From Streptomyces sp. HUAS CB01 (GTDB lineage Bacteria; Actinomycetota; Actinomycetes; Streptomycetales; Streptomycetaceae), in the NCBI RefSeq assembly GCF_030406905.1, contig NZ_CP129137.1:7719501-7783500 (forward strand): a stretch of DNA of 64,000 nt, read 5' to 3'. Positions 32,396 to 42,177 of the stretch are shown one piece after another. The notes beneath the pieces are model-generated. The model was not told the DNA's origin. It searched no databases and worked only from the letters and a program-made list of their open reading frames with translations. The position numbers and the translations under genes were made by a program. How positions within the stretch are numbered: the first letter of the stretch is position 1; every line of letters begins with the position of its first letter.

Positions 32396-34045
32396 TCAGA
32401 CCGGGACGTGGCCCTCCCGGGCTGCCCCCGGCCGGGGAGCGGGGTCGAGCAGCACGCCCGGGTTGAGGATCCCCGCAGGGTCCAGGGCCTGTTTCGCGGC
32501 CCGCAGGGCGAGCGCGAACGGCCCGGGACGCTGCCGGTCGTAGCCGGGCCGGTGGTCGCGCCCGACGGCGTGGTGGTGGGTGACGGTCGCGCCGAGGTCG
32601 CCGAGCACCTGGGTCGCGGCCGACTTGATGTCGTCCCACACGGCGACCTCGCTGCCGCGCCGCGCCGCGACGACGACCGTGAAGTACGGTGCGGCGCCGT
32701 CCGGGTAGACGTGCGTCAGACGGCAGTTGACCATGGCCTCGGCGCCGGTCGTCTTCCTCACCGTCGCCCCGAGTTCGCGGCGCACGGTGTCGACGAGCAG
32801 GGGGAGCCGGTCCCAGGTGCAGGCGGTCTCGAAGGTCTCGCTGATCACGCTCATCCGGGCGAGCGCGTCGCGCAGATACGGCATGCGCAGGAACGCGGAC
32901 CGCCAGGCACCCGCCGCCGCGTCGCCGCCCTCCCGGCCGGCGGGGGCCGGTACACCGCCGTGGTCCCGGGCGAGCCCGACGAGTTCGGCGAGCCGTCCGT
33001 CGACGGGCAGCACGGCCGACTCCACACCGAGGACGAGCGCGCTCCGGCCGCCCTCGGCCACCCGGGCCAGGGCCGCCTCCCCGGGGTCGAGCAGCCGGCA
33101 GTTGGCGGGGTGCAGTCCGGACTGGGAGATCGCCCGCACCGCGTGGAGCGCCCGGTCGAAGTCGTCGAAGAACACGGTGGCCGAAGCCTTGTGCCGAGGG
33201 CGGTCCTGCAGCCGCATCCACGCCTCGGTGATCACTCCCAGTGCGCCCTCGGAACCCAGGAAGAGACGGTCCGGCGAAGGGCCCGCGCCCGAACCGGGGA
33301 CTCTCAGGGACTCGTTCACCCCCGCCGGAGTCACCACGCGCAGCGACTCCACGAGATCGTCGATGTGGGTGTGCAGTGTGGCGTAGTGGCCGCCCGCCCG
33401 GGTGGCGAGCCAGCCGCCGAGCGTGGAGAACTCGAAGCTCTGCGGGAAGTGGCGCAGCGTCAGCCCGTGCGGCCGGAGCACGTCCTCCAGGGCGGGACCG
33501 AGGACACCGGCCTGGATCCGTGCGGCACGGCTCACCCGGTCGACCTCCAGCACCCGGTCCAGCCCGGTCAGGTCCATCGACACCACGCCCCGGTGCGCCC
33601 CGGCCCGGTACTCGACACCGCCGACGACCGAACTCCCCGCCCCGTAGGGCACGACGGCCACATCCGCGCCCGACGCCCAGTCGAGGACGTCCGTGACCTC
33701 CCGCTCGGTCCGGGGGCGGGCCACCAGATCGGGCGCGGGCCGCAGATCGCCGTACAGGGCGCGCACGACGTCGCGGTACGCCTTCCCGTACGTGTGGCCC
33801 GCCCGTTCCCGCGGTGCGTCCGACATGAGGTGTCCGAGCGCGGGCGGCGGGGCGACACGCGACGGGGGCAGCTCCAGGTCCCCGACGGCGGGCACCGGGA
33901 GCGGGGTCTGCGCCGCGCCGGGCACCAGCGCGCCGAGGTCCGTGCACTCGCCGTCCGGCAGGGCCTTGTCCTCGGTGCCCCAGCCCCACCAGGAGCGACG
34001 GGGCGAGGAGCCGGTGGCCGAGGAGGAGGGGCTGAGCCGATCCAT
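32396..34045 (-). CDS. FAD-binding oxidase of the alkyldihydroxyacetonephosphate synthase (AGPS-like) group
   Basis: The 549-residue protein begins with the RRSWWGWGTEDKALP block that marks AGPS-like flavoproteins, has the PCMH-type FAD domain (VVPYGAGSSVVGGV, SFEFSTLGGWLATRAGGHYATLHTHIDD, FLGSEGALGVITE) and the catalytic THHHAVGRDHRPGY near the C-terminus. The family either makes ether-lipid bonds (AGPS) or acts as 2-hydroxyacid-type oxidase; bacterial members are mostly untested. It lies divergent to a TetR gene with a shared operator-like region. GAGGG precedes the ATG. Confidence 0.85.
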   Translation of the reverse strand: MDRLSPSSSATGSSPRRSWWGWGTEDKALPDGECTDLGALVPGAAQTPLPVPAVGDLELPPSRVAPPPALGHLMSDAPRERAGHTYGKAYRDVVRALYGDLRPAPDLVARPRTEREVTDVLDWASGADVAVVPYGAGSSVVGGVEYRAGAHRGVVSMDLTGLDRVLEVDRVSRAARIQAGVLGPALEDVLRPHGLTLRHFPQSFEFSTLGGWLATRAGGHYATLHTHIDDLVESLRVVTPAGVNESLRVPGSGAGPSPDRLFLGSEGALGVITEAWMRLQDRPRHKASATVFFDDFDRALHAVRAISQSGLHPANCRLLDPGEAALARVAEGGRSALVLGVESAVLPVDGRLAELVGLARDHGGVPAPAGREGGDAAAGAWRSAFLRMPYLRDALARMSVISETFETACTWDRLPLLVDTVRRELGATVRKTTGAEAMVNCRLTHVYPDGAAPYFTVVVAARRGSEVAVWDDIKSAATQVLGDLGATVTHHHAVGRDHRPGYDRQRPGPFALALRAAKQALDPAGILNPGVLLDPAPRPGAAREGHVPV

Positions 34046-34061
34046 CGATCTTCCCTCTCAG

Positions 34062-34097
34062 TAATTTACCGCAGGGTAATTTACCGCAACGTATAGT
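34062..34097. promoter_or_regulatory. Operator-like repeats and leaderless promoter of the TetR gene
   Basis: TAATTTACCGCA occurs twice, at 34062-34073 and 34077-34088, 15 bases apart. The stretch also reads as alternating arms TTACC...GGTAA...TTACC, giving overlapping inverted repeats of the type bound by TetR dimers. TATAGT (34092-34097) ends seven bases before the TetR ATG at 34105, with no Shine-Dalgarno sequence, so this is probably a leaderless message repressed by its own product. On the minus strand the same region covers the AGPS-like gene promoter. Confidence 0.6.
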
Positions 34098-34104
34098 CCT
34101 GGCC

Positions 34105-34794
34105 ATGGGAACGGCAAGAGGCCCGGCGGCCCCCTCTTCCGGGGCGGGACGCAACGGGCGCATCGCGGGGACGAGAAGCGACGGCCGCACCGCCGGGACG
34201 AAGGGCGTCCCGCGTGCCCGCCGCGAGGAACAGATCGTCGCCGCGGCGACGGAGGAGTTCGGCCGCAGTGGTCACGCCACCGCGTCCATGGCGGCGATCG
34301 CCCGGCGCGTGGGTGTCACCAAGCCGATGCTCTACACGTACTTCGGCTCCAAGGACGGCCTCTATCTGGCGTGTCTGGAACGTGTCGCCGGCCGTCTGCT
34401 CACCGCGATCGAGGACGCCATGACCGGGGGCCGCCCACCCTCCGGCGCGCCGCTCGCCCACGCGGTCCTCACCGCGCTCTTCACCACCCTGGAGGACGAG
34501 CGGCACGCGTGGTTCGTGCTCTACGACCGGACGCTCCCACCCGGTTCGGAACTCCGGTCGGCCGCGCAGCACCACCGGGCCGCGGTCGACGACCTCGCGG
34601 CCGAGGGCACGGCGGCGCTGCTGCGTCGAGGAGGCAACGCGGACCCGCTCGACGCGGACGCCCTCAAACACGTGTGGACCGGCACTGTGAGCGCCCTCGT
34701 GGGGTGGTGGATCGCGCACCCGGAGCAGTCCGCCGAGGACATGGGCGCCCGGTGCGCCCGACTGCTCGCGGCGATCAGCGACGGCGCGTCCTGA
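34105..34794 (+). CDS. TetR-family transcriptional regulator
   Basis: The 229-residue protein has a disordered basic N-terminal tail (1-36), a TetR DNA-binding domain (about 37-85; IVAAATEEFGRSGHATASMAAIARRVGVTKPMLYTYFGSKDGLY) and an alpha-helical ligand domain. It probably represses itself and the divergent AGPS-like gene through the repeats between them. The ligand may be a lipid, judging from the target, but that is inference. Confidence 0.9.
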   Translation: MGTARGPAAPSSGAGRNGRIAGTRSDGRTAGTKGVPRARREEQIVAAATEEFGRSGHATASMAAIARRVGVTKPMLYTYFGSKDGLYLACLERVAGRLLTAIEDAMTGGRPPSGAPLAHAVLTALFTTLEDERHAWFVLYDRTLPPGSELRSAAQHHRAAVDDLAAEGTAALLRRGGNADPLDADALKHVWTGTVSALVGWWIAHPEQSAEDMGARCARLLAAISDGAS

Positions 34795-34941
34795 GCCCGG
34801 GCCGGGCGGGAACGGGCAGCCGTCCGCCGTCCCGGCCCCGCGCCCGCCCCACCCTGAACGCCCGCCGGGCCGGCACGCTTCGCGTGTGCCGCCGACGGCG
34901 GACCGCACGGGAGCGCGCCCGGCCCGGACGCCGTGCCCGGC

Positions 34942-36558
34942 TCAGAACGCCTGCGGGTGACGGAACATCCGCCCCGGGTCGTACGTCTTCTTGATCCGGG
35001 CCAGGCGCTCGGCGTTGGCGCCGAAGTACGCCCCGCGCCAGTCGCGCAGTTTCGGGTCGGTGTAGTTCTGGTACGCCCGGCCGCTCGCCCACGGCCGCAT
35101 GGCCGCGTGCGTACCGTCGAGCCACGCCTGGTGGCGGGCCACCGTCGTCGCGGACGCCCGGTCCGGCCAGGACACGATGTACTGCGCCAGGAACAGCGCG
35201 TCGCGGTGGACGAACGCCGTGGCGGCGGGCTTGACCCGGCCCACCGCACCGCCCAGCGCGTCCAGGGCGACACTGCCCGCACCGCCCCCGGTGAGGGAGG
35301 CCAGCCGCTGCACCCGGTCGAGCAGCGCCTTGATCCCGTCCGCCGGGATGCGCTTCGTGTAGAAGTCCGAGCGCGCGGCGTACGATTCGCGCGCCACCCG
35401 CCCCTGCGGGTTGCTGCCGGGCAGTGTGCCCTTCTGATGGGACTGGGCGATGGTGAAGCCCGAGACGCCGCCCATCACCTTCATGGCGTCCATGAAGGGC
35501 CGGGTGCGCACGGACACCGACCTCGCCGGCGCACCGACGGCGTCGGCGAGCCGGTCGAGCCGGTTCTCCAGGTCGCCCCGGCTCGTGAGGGCCAGGCCGC
35601 CGACCCGTACCGAGCCGGGCCTGCCGCCCGCCGGGGCGGACAGATGCAGATTGGCCCAGATGCCGTCCGGCGCGGTCGGGGCCCACTTCTGCCACTCACG
35701 CACCACGGCGGCGGCCCGCGACCAGGGCCAGCTCAGGAAGAACGTCGTGCACCAGGGTGCCGCGTGGGTCCGCATCCGCAACTCGGTGACCACGCCGAAC
35801 TGCGCGTTGCCGCCCCCGCGCAGGGCCCAGAAAAGGTCCGGGTCGTGCGTGGCGTCCACGGTGCGTATCCGCCCGTCGGCGGTGACGATCCGGGCGCCGA
35901 CGACACTGTCGCTGGTCAGGCCGTACGCGCGGCTGACCACACCGATGCCGCCGCCGAGGGCCAGCCCCGACACCCCCACGGTGGGACAGGACCCGGCGGG
36001 GACGGTCCGCCCGCGCGCCGTCAACCGGTCGTACACGTCGATGAGTTTGGCCCCCGCGCCGATCGTCGCGGTCGTCCCCGACAGCGAGACGCCCGCCATC
36101 CGCTGGACATCGACGACGAGCCCCGGACCCGAGGACCAGCCCGCGTAGGAGTGACCGCCGCTGCGCACCGCGACCGGCACCTGGTGACGCTTCGCGAACT
36201 CGAGGCAGGTGCGGACGTCCTCCGGCCGGGCGCAGTACGCGACCGCGGACGGCCGCAGCCCGTCGAAGCGGGGGTTGAACAGCTTGCGTGCCGCGTCGTA
36301 GTCGCGGCTGCCGGGCCGTACGAGCGTCCCGTCGAGCCCACGGGCCAGGGCCGTCCAGTCCCCGGCGCGGGGCGCCCCGGCCGCCCGTGGCGCCGGGACC
36401 GCCGCCGGTGGCGCGGCGGAGGCGCCCGCCGCCGCCCAACTGCCCGCGGCGACACCCACGCCCGCGGCGAGCCCCGCACCCAGGACGCCGCGCCGGCTCG
36501 GCGCACGCCCCCTCCCGCCGTCCGAGCCCGTCCGCTCCCCGTCGCTCCACCGCACCAC
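34942..36558 (-). CDS. Tat-exported BBE-type FAD oxidase with bicovalent flavin
   Basis: The 538-residue protein has a Tat signal (SRRGVLGAGLAAG, residues 21-33) and a PCMH FAD domain with His136 in RSGGHSYAG and Cys191 in GSCPTVGVSGLALGGGIG, the two flavin-linking residues. A BBE C-terminal domain ends with YQNYTDPKLRDW...YDPGRMFRHPQAF. It is secreted already folded with its flavin, in agreement with Tat export, and oxidises an unknown substrate outside the cell. The GTG at 36558 follows GAGGGG at seven bases. Confidence 0.9.
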   Translation of the reverse strand: MVRWSDGERTGSDGGRGRAPSRRGVLGAGLAAGVGVAAGSWAAAGASAAPPAAVPAPRAAGAPRAGDWTALARGLDGTLVRPGSRDYDAARKLFNPRFDGLRPSAVAYCARPEDVRTCLEFAKRHQVPVAVRSGGHSYAGWSSGPGLVVDVQRMAGVSLSGTTATIGAGAKLIDVYDRLTARGRTVPAGSCPTVGVSGLALGGGIGVVSRAYGLTSDSVVGARIVTADGRIRTVDATHDPDLFWALRGGGNAQFGVVTELRMRTHAAPWCTTFFLSWPWSRAAAVVREWQKWAPTAPDGIWANLHLSAPAGGRPGSVRVGGLALTSRGDLENRLDRLADAVGAPARSVSVRTRPFMDAMKVMGGVSGFTIAQSHQKGTLPGSNPQGRVARESYAARSDFYTKRIPADGIKALLDRVQRLASLTGGGAGSVALDALGGAVGRVKPAATAFVHRDALFLAQYIVSWPDRASATTVARHQAWLDGTHAAMRPWASGRAYQNYTDPKLRDWRGAYFGANAERLARIKKTYDPGRMFRHPQAF

Positions 36559-36809
36559 GCCGTGCCCCTCGCCCTCGTTCGACTTCCGCTGGGGAGGATG
36601 ACGAGCGGGCCGCGGAGGTTCCGCCCCGACGGGGCGCGTTCCGCACTCGGGACGGGGCGAGCACAGGACGGTCCCGGCGCGGGCGCCCCGCCCTCGCCGG
36701 GACCCTGCCGCGGACGCGGACCCGTGACGCGGCGGGCCTGCCGCGGGGCGGGGGTGCGGCCCGCGGCAGGCCGGTGCGTCAGCCGACGGAAGCGGCGCGG
36801 GGCACTGCC

Positions 36810-37769
36810 TCACGCCGGCGCCGGAAGGGTCAACTCCCAGGTGTCGACGGCGAAGTCGAGGGTCATGCCGTGGCCCTCGTACAGGGCGAGGGCCCCACTG
36901 CTGTTGTCCGTGTCGACGCCGAGGCCGATCCGGTCCCGTCCCAGCGCCGCGTAGTGTCCGAAGGCGTGGCGCAGCAGATGGCCCCCCAGGCCCCGGCCCC
37001 GGGCCTCCCGCAGGACGCCGAGATTGCCGATCCAGCCCGAGGAGGAACGATTGTTGTGCGTGCGCACCACCGCCGCGTCCCCGACGCCGTCGACCTCCGC
37101 GATCCACACGAGCGACCAGTCGGCCCGGTCGCCGTCGATGTCGTCCGACCACTGCTCGTACGTGCGCGGCTGGAAGTCGAAGTGGTCGGCGAACGACGCC
37201 TGGAGCAGGGCGTGGGCGCGTCGGCGGTCCTCCTCCGCGGTGCAGGCGCGCAGCGTCACACCGGGCGGGGGCGCCGGCACCGGGTCGGCGGTGGGTGACA
37301 GCGGGCGGGTCAGCACGTTGTAGCGGCGGACCGGGCTCCAGCCCCGTGCGCGCAGGGCGTCCAGGTCCGTCGTGGGTGTGATGTTGAGATGCATGTGCAC
37401 CACGGCCCGCGACGCACCGTTGTGCGCCGCACGCTCCACGGCGCGGGCCTCCATCAGGTCGAACAGGTGCCCGGAGGGCTGCTGTTGGTCGGGGAGCGTG
37501 TACTGGTCCATGTCGATCCGCTCGTGGCCCGAGTCGTCCCAGAGCAGCCCGTACCCGACCAGCCGTCCGCCGTGGAACACCAGCCACGAGTCGCGTTCCA
37601 GGTCCACCTCGGGATGCTTCAGATCGGCTTCGACCTCCGTCAACGACGTGTCGGCACGGCCGATCTCCAGCAGGTCGATCTCGTTCATGAGGGCACACAC
37701 CGCGTCCGCGTCGTCGAGCGTCGCCGGACGCACGGTGATACCGGGCGGCGGGGTCAGGAGGGTGGTCAT
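36810..37769 (-). CDS. Protein with two GNAT acetyltransferase domains
   Basis: The 319-residue protein holds an N-terminal GNAT-like half (20-165; degenerate acetyl-CoA loop) and a C-terminal GNAT domain (about 175-319) with the loop LGVLREARGRGLGGHLLRHAF and the GLGVDTDNSSGALALYEGHGM block. Such fused enzymes resemble mycothiol synthase in size, but no mycothiol context is present. The ATG at 37769 lacks a clear Shine-Dalgarno sequence. Confidence 0.85.
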   Translation of the reverse strand: MTTLLTPPPGITVRPATLDDADAVCALMNEIDLLEIGRADTSLTEVEADLKHPEVDLERDSWLVFHGGRLVGYGLLWDDSGHERIDMDQYTLPDQQQPSGHLFDLMEARAVERAAHNGASRAVVHMHLNITPTTDLDALRARGWSPVRRYNVLTRPLSPTADPVPAPPPGVTLRACTAEEDRRRAHALLQASFADHFDFQPRTYEQWSDDIDGDRADWSLVWIAEVDGVGDAAVVRTHNNRSSSGWIGNLGVLREARGRGLGGHLLRHAFGHYAALGRDRIGLGVDTDNSSGALALYEGHGMTLDFAVDTWELTLPAPA

Positions 37770-37839
37770 GGGCCAACTGTCGGCCGCCCGCGGCCCGGAC
37801 CGCAACGGAGTTTCCGGTGCCTGCCCGTCCCGCCCGGAC

Positions 37840-40680
37840 TCACATCAGCGTCTGCTCGGTCCAGATGGTCTTGCTGGTCGGGGTGTGCCGGGTGCCCCAG
37901 CGCTGGGTGAGCTGGGCGATGAGATAGAGGCCGCGGCCGTTCTCGTCGTAGGTGTGGGCGTGCCGCAGGTGCGGGCTCGTGCTGCTGTAGTCCGTGACCT
38001 CGGTGGTGAGTGTGGTGTCGGTGTGGATCAGACGCAGCTGGATGGGGGGCTTCCCGTAGCGGATGGCGTTGGTGACGAGTTCGCTGACGATCAGCTCCGT
38101 GATGAAGACGGCGTCGAGGAGTCCCCAGCCGGTGAGCTGCTCGGTCGTGCGGTGGCGGGCCTCGATGACGACCGCGGGGTCGTGCGGGAGCGTCCAGGTG
38201 GCGACGCGCTGGGGGAGGAGCGCCTTCGTACGGGCGACGAGAAGGGCGATGTCGTCGGTCGGCGGGTGGGTGAGGAGGCTCGAGAGAATGCGGTCGCACG
38301 TGGCCTCGAGGCCCGAGGAGGGGCGGGCGAGCGCCGTGAACAGCGTGTCCAGCGTCTGGTCGATGTCGGTCTCGCGCGGGTTGAGCAGACCGTTGGTGTA
38401 GAACGCGAGCAGCGTGCCCTCGTCGAGCGTGGTGGTGGTGGTCTCGAACGGGAGGCCGCCGAGGCCCAGGGGCGGGCCCGCGGGGGTGTCGAGGAAGTAG
38501 ACGTCGCCGTCCGGGGTGGCGGCGGCCGGTGGCGGGTGTCCGGCGCGGGCGTGCGTCAGTTCGCGGGAGATCGGGTCGTAGATCGCGTACAGGCAGGTGG
38601 TACCGATTCCGGTGGTGGTGTCGGCGGACGCGGAGGACTCGTCGGTGGACAGATGGAGGACGAGGTCGTCGAGCCGGGTGAGCAACTCGTCCGGCGGCAG
38701 GTCGACATCGGCCAGGGTGCGGACCGCGGTGCGCAGCCGGCCCATGGTGGCGGACGCCCGGATGCCGTGACCGACGACGTCGCCGACGACGAGGGCCACG
38801 CGGGCGCCGGACAGCGGGATGACGTCGAACCAGTCGCCTCCCACGCCCGCCTCGGTACCGGCGGGCAGATAGCGCGTGGCGATGTCGAGGGCGGGCTGGT
38901 CGGGCAGCGTGTGCGGCAGCAGGCTGCGCTGCAGGGTCATGGTGGTGGTGCGCTCACGGGTGAAGCGGCGCGCGTTGTGGATGCCGGTGGCGGCGCGATG
39001 GGTCAGCTGTTCGGCCAGCTGCAGATCGTCCGGGGTGAACGGCTGCGGGTTGCGGTGGCGGGTGAACAGCGCGACCCCCAGCGTCGACCCCGCCGTGAGC
39101 ATGGGGACGGCCATGAGCGTGTGCGTGCCGGCCCGGTCCAGCCGCGCCGCCTCGGGATCGGTGGCCCTCCACTGTACGAGGGACGGGTCGTCCATCCGGT
39201 ACACCGCGCTGCGGCCCGTCGTCAGGCACCGGGTCATCGGGGAGTGCGCGGGGTGGGTGACGGGCTCGGTCCCGGCCGCCGGCGGAGTGCCCGGCGGATG
39301 CGCACGGTAGGCGGTACGGCGCAGGGGGAGGGGCCCGGTCGGACGGCTGTGGCGCGGGGTCTCGCACAGGTCCACGGCCGCGGTGTCCGCGAGCCGGGGC
39401 ACGGCGGCGTCGGTCAGTTCCTGCGCGGTGCGCTCCAGGTCGAGGGTGGTGCCGATCCCGGAGCCCGGGTCCTCCAGCAGCATCCGCTGCCGGGTGAGGT
39501 GGTGCTCGGGCTCGTCGGTGCGGGAATGGGCGGCCACGCACACGGCCCGGACGCCGCCGTCGTCGCCCGTCAGCGGGGTGACGGTGGCGGGGCGTCCCGC
39601 CTCGGAGCTGTTGCCCGTCGGGCGCAGCGCCGTGGGGGTGGGCTGCGCCCGGCCGGTGCGGAACACCAGGCTCATCGTGCGTTCGGTCTCCTCGCTCACC
39701 GGGTCGGGGACGATGTCGGTCAGCCGCAGCCCGCGCATCCGCCCCTCGGGCAGCGACACGGCGCGTTCCATGGCGGCATTGGCCCGCAGCAGCCGCAGTT
39801 CGGCGTCGAAGACCGCGAGCATGCACGGGGACTGGGCGAACGCCCACGCCCCGAGCGCCTCGTCGGTGAGGGGGCCGGGGGTCGGCCTCCCGTCGGCGGG
39901 GGTGGCGGGGTGCGGTGGCGCGACCGCCGCGGTGCCGGGGGGCGGCGTGGGATCGGCGTACGGTGCCGTTCCGGCCGGGGGTTCCGCCGCCACAGGTCCC
40001 GGGGCCGGTGCCGCGGGGCCCGTGGCCTCGCCGGCCGGCGCCTCGCCGCCGTCCGCACCGGGATCGAACGCATGGACAGCCGACGCCTCGGGGGCCGGTG
40101 TTCCCCGGACCGGCGGTCCGACGGCCGGGGTCACGGGGCCCACGGCCGCCTCGACGGCCGGTGCCCCGGTGCCGGCCGCAGGGTCCTGCGGCGAGGCGGT
40201 GCCGGCCTGGGGCTCCGCCGCCGCGGTGCCGGACGGGGCCTCGGCAGCCGTGGTACTCGTCACGAGCCATTCGGTGACGCCGCTGGTGGTGGTCCGGCGG
40301 GTGCCGTTCAGGGTGAGGGCGAGGTCGTGGCCGTCCCGGTGACGCAGGACCAGGGTGGCGCTGACGTCCGCGGGCCACGCGGCGGCGGGTGCGACCGCAC
40401 CCGCGCCGTGGGCCAGGAGACGGGCGGCGGGGCGTCCCATGACCTCGGCGGGGGCATAGCCGAGCAGCCGGCGGGCTCCCTCGCTCCAGCCCGTCACGAC
40501 GCCCTGCTCGCTGACGACCGCCGTCGCGGTGGGCGGGAGACGCCCGGGGGCCGGTCCGGCCACGTCAGGCCGGTCGCCGGGGATCGTGGCGGGCGGTTGT
40601 GCGAGGTCGGGCCGGTCGCCGGCCGGGGCGGGCTGCGCGGTGCCGGGAGGCTCGCCCGGTGAGGTGGGAAGTCGTTCCAT
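37840..40680 (-). CDS. Multidomain PAS-PAS-GAF-SpoIIE phosphatase fused to HATPase (anti-sigma) domain
   Basis: The 946-residue protein has an N-terminal PAS domain (about 50-145), a 150-residue Ala/Pro/Gly-rich linker, a second PAS-like domain (about 295-400), a GAF-like domain (about 430-590), a SpoIIE/RsbU PP2C domain (about 600-800; GGDWFDVIPL, VGDVVGHG, AGHPPPAAA, FYTNGLL, PTDDIALL) and a C-terminal HATPase domain (ELIVSELVTNAIRYG, NGRGLYLI). Phosphatase and anti-sigma kinase activities are thus in one chain, as in several Streptomyces signal proteins. The upstream input is unknown. Confidence 0.88.
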   Translation of the reverse strand: MERLPTSPGEPPGTAQPAPAGDRPDLAQPPATIPGDRPDVAGPAPGRLPPTATAVVSEQGVVTGWSEGARRLLGYAPAEVMGRPAARLLAHGAGAVAPAAAWPADVSATLVLRHRDGHDLALTLNGTRRTTTSGVTEWLVTSTTAAEAPSGTAAAEPQAGTASPQDPAAGTGAPAVEAAVGPVTPAVGPPVRGTPAPEASAVHAFDPGADGGEAPAGEATGPAAPAPGPVAAEPPAGTAPYADPTPPPGTAAVAPPHPATPADGRPTPGPLTDEALGAWAFAQSPCMLAVFDAELRLLRANAAMERAVSLPEGRMRGLRLTDIVPDPVSEETERTMSLVFRTGRAQPTPTALRPTGNSSEAGRPATVTPLTGDDGGVRAVCVAAHSRTDEPEHHLTRQRMLLEDPGSGIGTTLDLERTAQELTDAAVPRLADTAAVDLCETPRHSRPTGPLPLRRTAYRAHPPGTPPAAGTEPVTHPAHSPMTRCLTTGRSAVYRMDDPSLVQWRATDPEAARLDRAGTHTLMAVPMLTAGSTLGVALFTRHRNPQPFTPDDLQLAEQLTHRAATGIHNARRFTRERTTTMTLQRSLLPHTLPDQPALDIATRYLPAGTEAGVGGDWFDVIPLSGARVALVVGDVVGHGIRASATMGRLRTAVRTLADVDLPPDELLTRLDDLVLHLSTDESSASADTTTGIGTTCLYAIYDPISRELTHARAGHPPPAAATPDGDVYFLDTPAGPPLGLGGLPFETTTTTLDEGTLLAFYTNGLLNPRETDIDQTLDTLFTALARPSSGLEATCDRILSSLLTHPPTDDIALLVARTKALLPQRVATWTLPHDPAVVIEARHRTTEQLTGWGLLDAVFITELIVSELVTNAIRYGKPPIQLRLIHTDTTLTTEVTDYSSTSPHLRHAHTYDENGRGLYLIAQLTQRWGTRHTPTSKTIWTEQTLM

Positions 40681-41064
40681 CGCCGCTCATCTCGCCCCTT
40701 TGCTCGTGCCGTGACCGGAAGGGTGCACCGGCTCGCGACGCCCTGCACGACACCTCGCCGCGTTGTCGCCCCACCACGTCCGGTACGAGGGCGATCCTCC
40801 GCCTTGCGGAGCACCGCACCGGACGCCGCGACCTTCCCGGCGGAACTTCCCGTTCACCGCACTGGTCGGCCCGTGGCCTTGGCTGCTGCCGGGGGGCCTC
40901 ACGGCCAGGGCTCTCGTCACCAGCATGATCCTGGGCGGCGCGGAACACCAACGCGGACGCCCTCCCGGCGTGGCCTCCCCGCGGGCTCCCGCTGCGTGCG
41001 GTGCGGTGCGGTCGGCCGTGCCGCCGGCCCTGCCTTCCGGCGAGCGCGGCCGACGCGTGGGCGT
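40681..41064. other. Intergenic region between two SpoIIE-type genes
   Basis: No gene is supported; frames here are Arg/Pro-rich and lack start signals. It is the promoter region for the minus-strand PAS-SpoIIE gene and the 3-prime flank of the membrane phosphatase gene. Confidence 0.4.
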
Positions 41065-42177
41065 CTACGCCGTCGTCCCCGGGCCCCGGCTGTTGGGGCA
41101 TCTCACGGCGAGGGCCGCGATGTCGTCGTCGAGCCGGCCGCCGCTGTAGCGGAGCAGGTCCCGGTGGAGCCGGTCGAGCAGGTCCCGCGGCGCCGCCGGG
41201 CCGTTCCGCCGCATCCACTCCGGCAGCGGGAAGAAGTCGCCGGCGCGGTCCCGGGTCTCCGTCACGCCGTCCGTGTACAGCAGCAGGTGGTCGCCGGGGT
41301 CGAAGGAGACGGTGTCCACGTAGTAGTGGTCGCCGATGAGCGCCGCCAGATTCAGCGGTGGAGAAGGAGTGGACGGCTCCAGGACGCGGATCTCACCGCG
41401 GTGGACGAGCATCGGCGGGGGATGGCCGCAGTTGAGGATCCGGATGGCGCCGCCGTCGTGCGGGATCTCGACGAGTATCGCGGTGGCGAAGCGCTCGGGC
41501 AGTTCCTGGGTGGGGAACGCGGCGCTGTAGCGGGTGATGCTCGTCTCCAGCCGCCGGGTGATGCCGCGGAGGTCGGGCTGGTCGTAGGCGTTCTCCCGGA
41601 AGCAGTTGATCACCGCGGAGGCGGCGCCCACGGCCGACAGGCCCTTGCCCCGTACGTCACCGATGAGCAGGCGCACGCCGTACGGGGTGTCGGCCACCTC
41701 GTAGAAGTCGCCGCCGATCCGGGCCTGCTCCTGGGCCGCCAGGTACAGCGACTCGATCTCGACGTCGTTGATACGGCTCGGCAGCGGCCGCAGCAGGACC
41801 TTCTGGGCGGCGTCGGCGACGAGCCGCACGTGGAACAGCGCCTCCTCCCGCTGGATCCGGACGTGGCTCGCGTACGCGGCCGCCAGTGTCACCAGGACGA
41901 TCGCGGCCGCCGTGTACGGCGTGCCCAGATCGGTGTAGAAGAAGCTGAGGCTGATCATGACCAGCAGGCAGAAGCCCCCCAGCAGGACCGTGGGGAGCAC
42001 GGGCCACATCGCCGCGGCGAGGGCGGGTGCGGCGGGCAGGAGGCGGCTGAAGGCGATCTCCCTCGGCGTGGAGAACGCCAGCGAGGAGATGAGGACCGTG
42101 AGGATCGCCGGTGACAGCAGCACAGCCTTCCACCGGGCTCCGTAGAAACGACGAGGGCGCCGCAGCCGACCGGACAT
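41065..42177 (-). CDS. Membrane-bound RsbU/SpoIIE-type PP2C phosphatase
   Basis: The 370-residue protein has three or four hydrophobic helices in its first 120 residues and then a SpoIIE-type phosphatase domain: GGDFYEVADTP, IGDVRGKG, NCGHPPPMLV, LLYTDGVTE and DDDIAALAVR. It should dephosphorylate an unknown STAS-type antagonist. The start is uncertain: the ATG at 42177 gives the usual MSGRLRRPRRF beginning, while a GTG at 42183 lies seven bases after TATGAT and could be a leaderless start. No Shine-Dalgarno sequence supports either. Confidence 0.85.
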   Translation of the reverse strand: MSGRLRRPRRFYGARWKAVLLSPAILTVLISSLAFSTPREIAFSRLLPAAPALAAAMWPVLPTVLLGGFCLLVMISLSFFYTDLGTPYTAAAIVLVTLAAAYASHVRIQREEALFHVRLVADAAQKVLLRPLPSRINDVEIESLYLAAQEQARIGGDFYEVADTPYGVRLLIGDVRGKGLSAVGAASAVINCFRENAYDQPDLRGITRRLETSITRYSAAFPTQELPERFATAILVEIPHDGGAIRILNCGHPPPMLVHRGEIRVLEPSTPSPPLNLAALIGDHYYVDTVSFDPGDHLLLYTDGVTETRDRAGDFFPLPEWMRRNGPAAPRDLLDRLHRDLLRYSGGRLDDDIAALAVRCPNSRGPGTTA

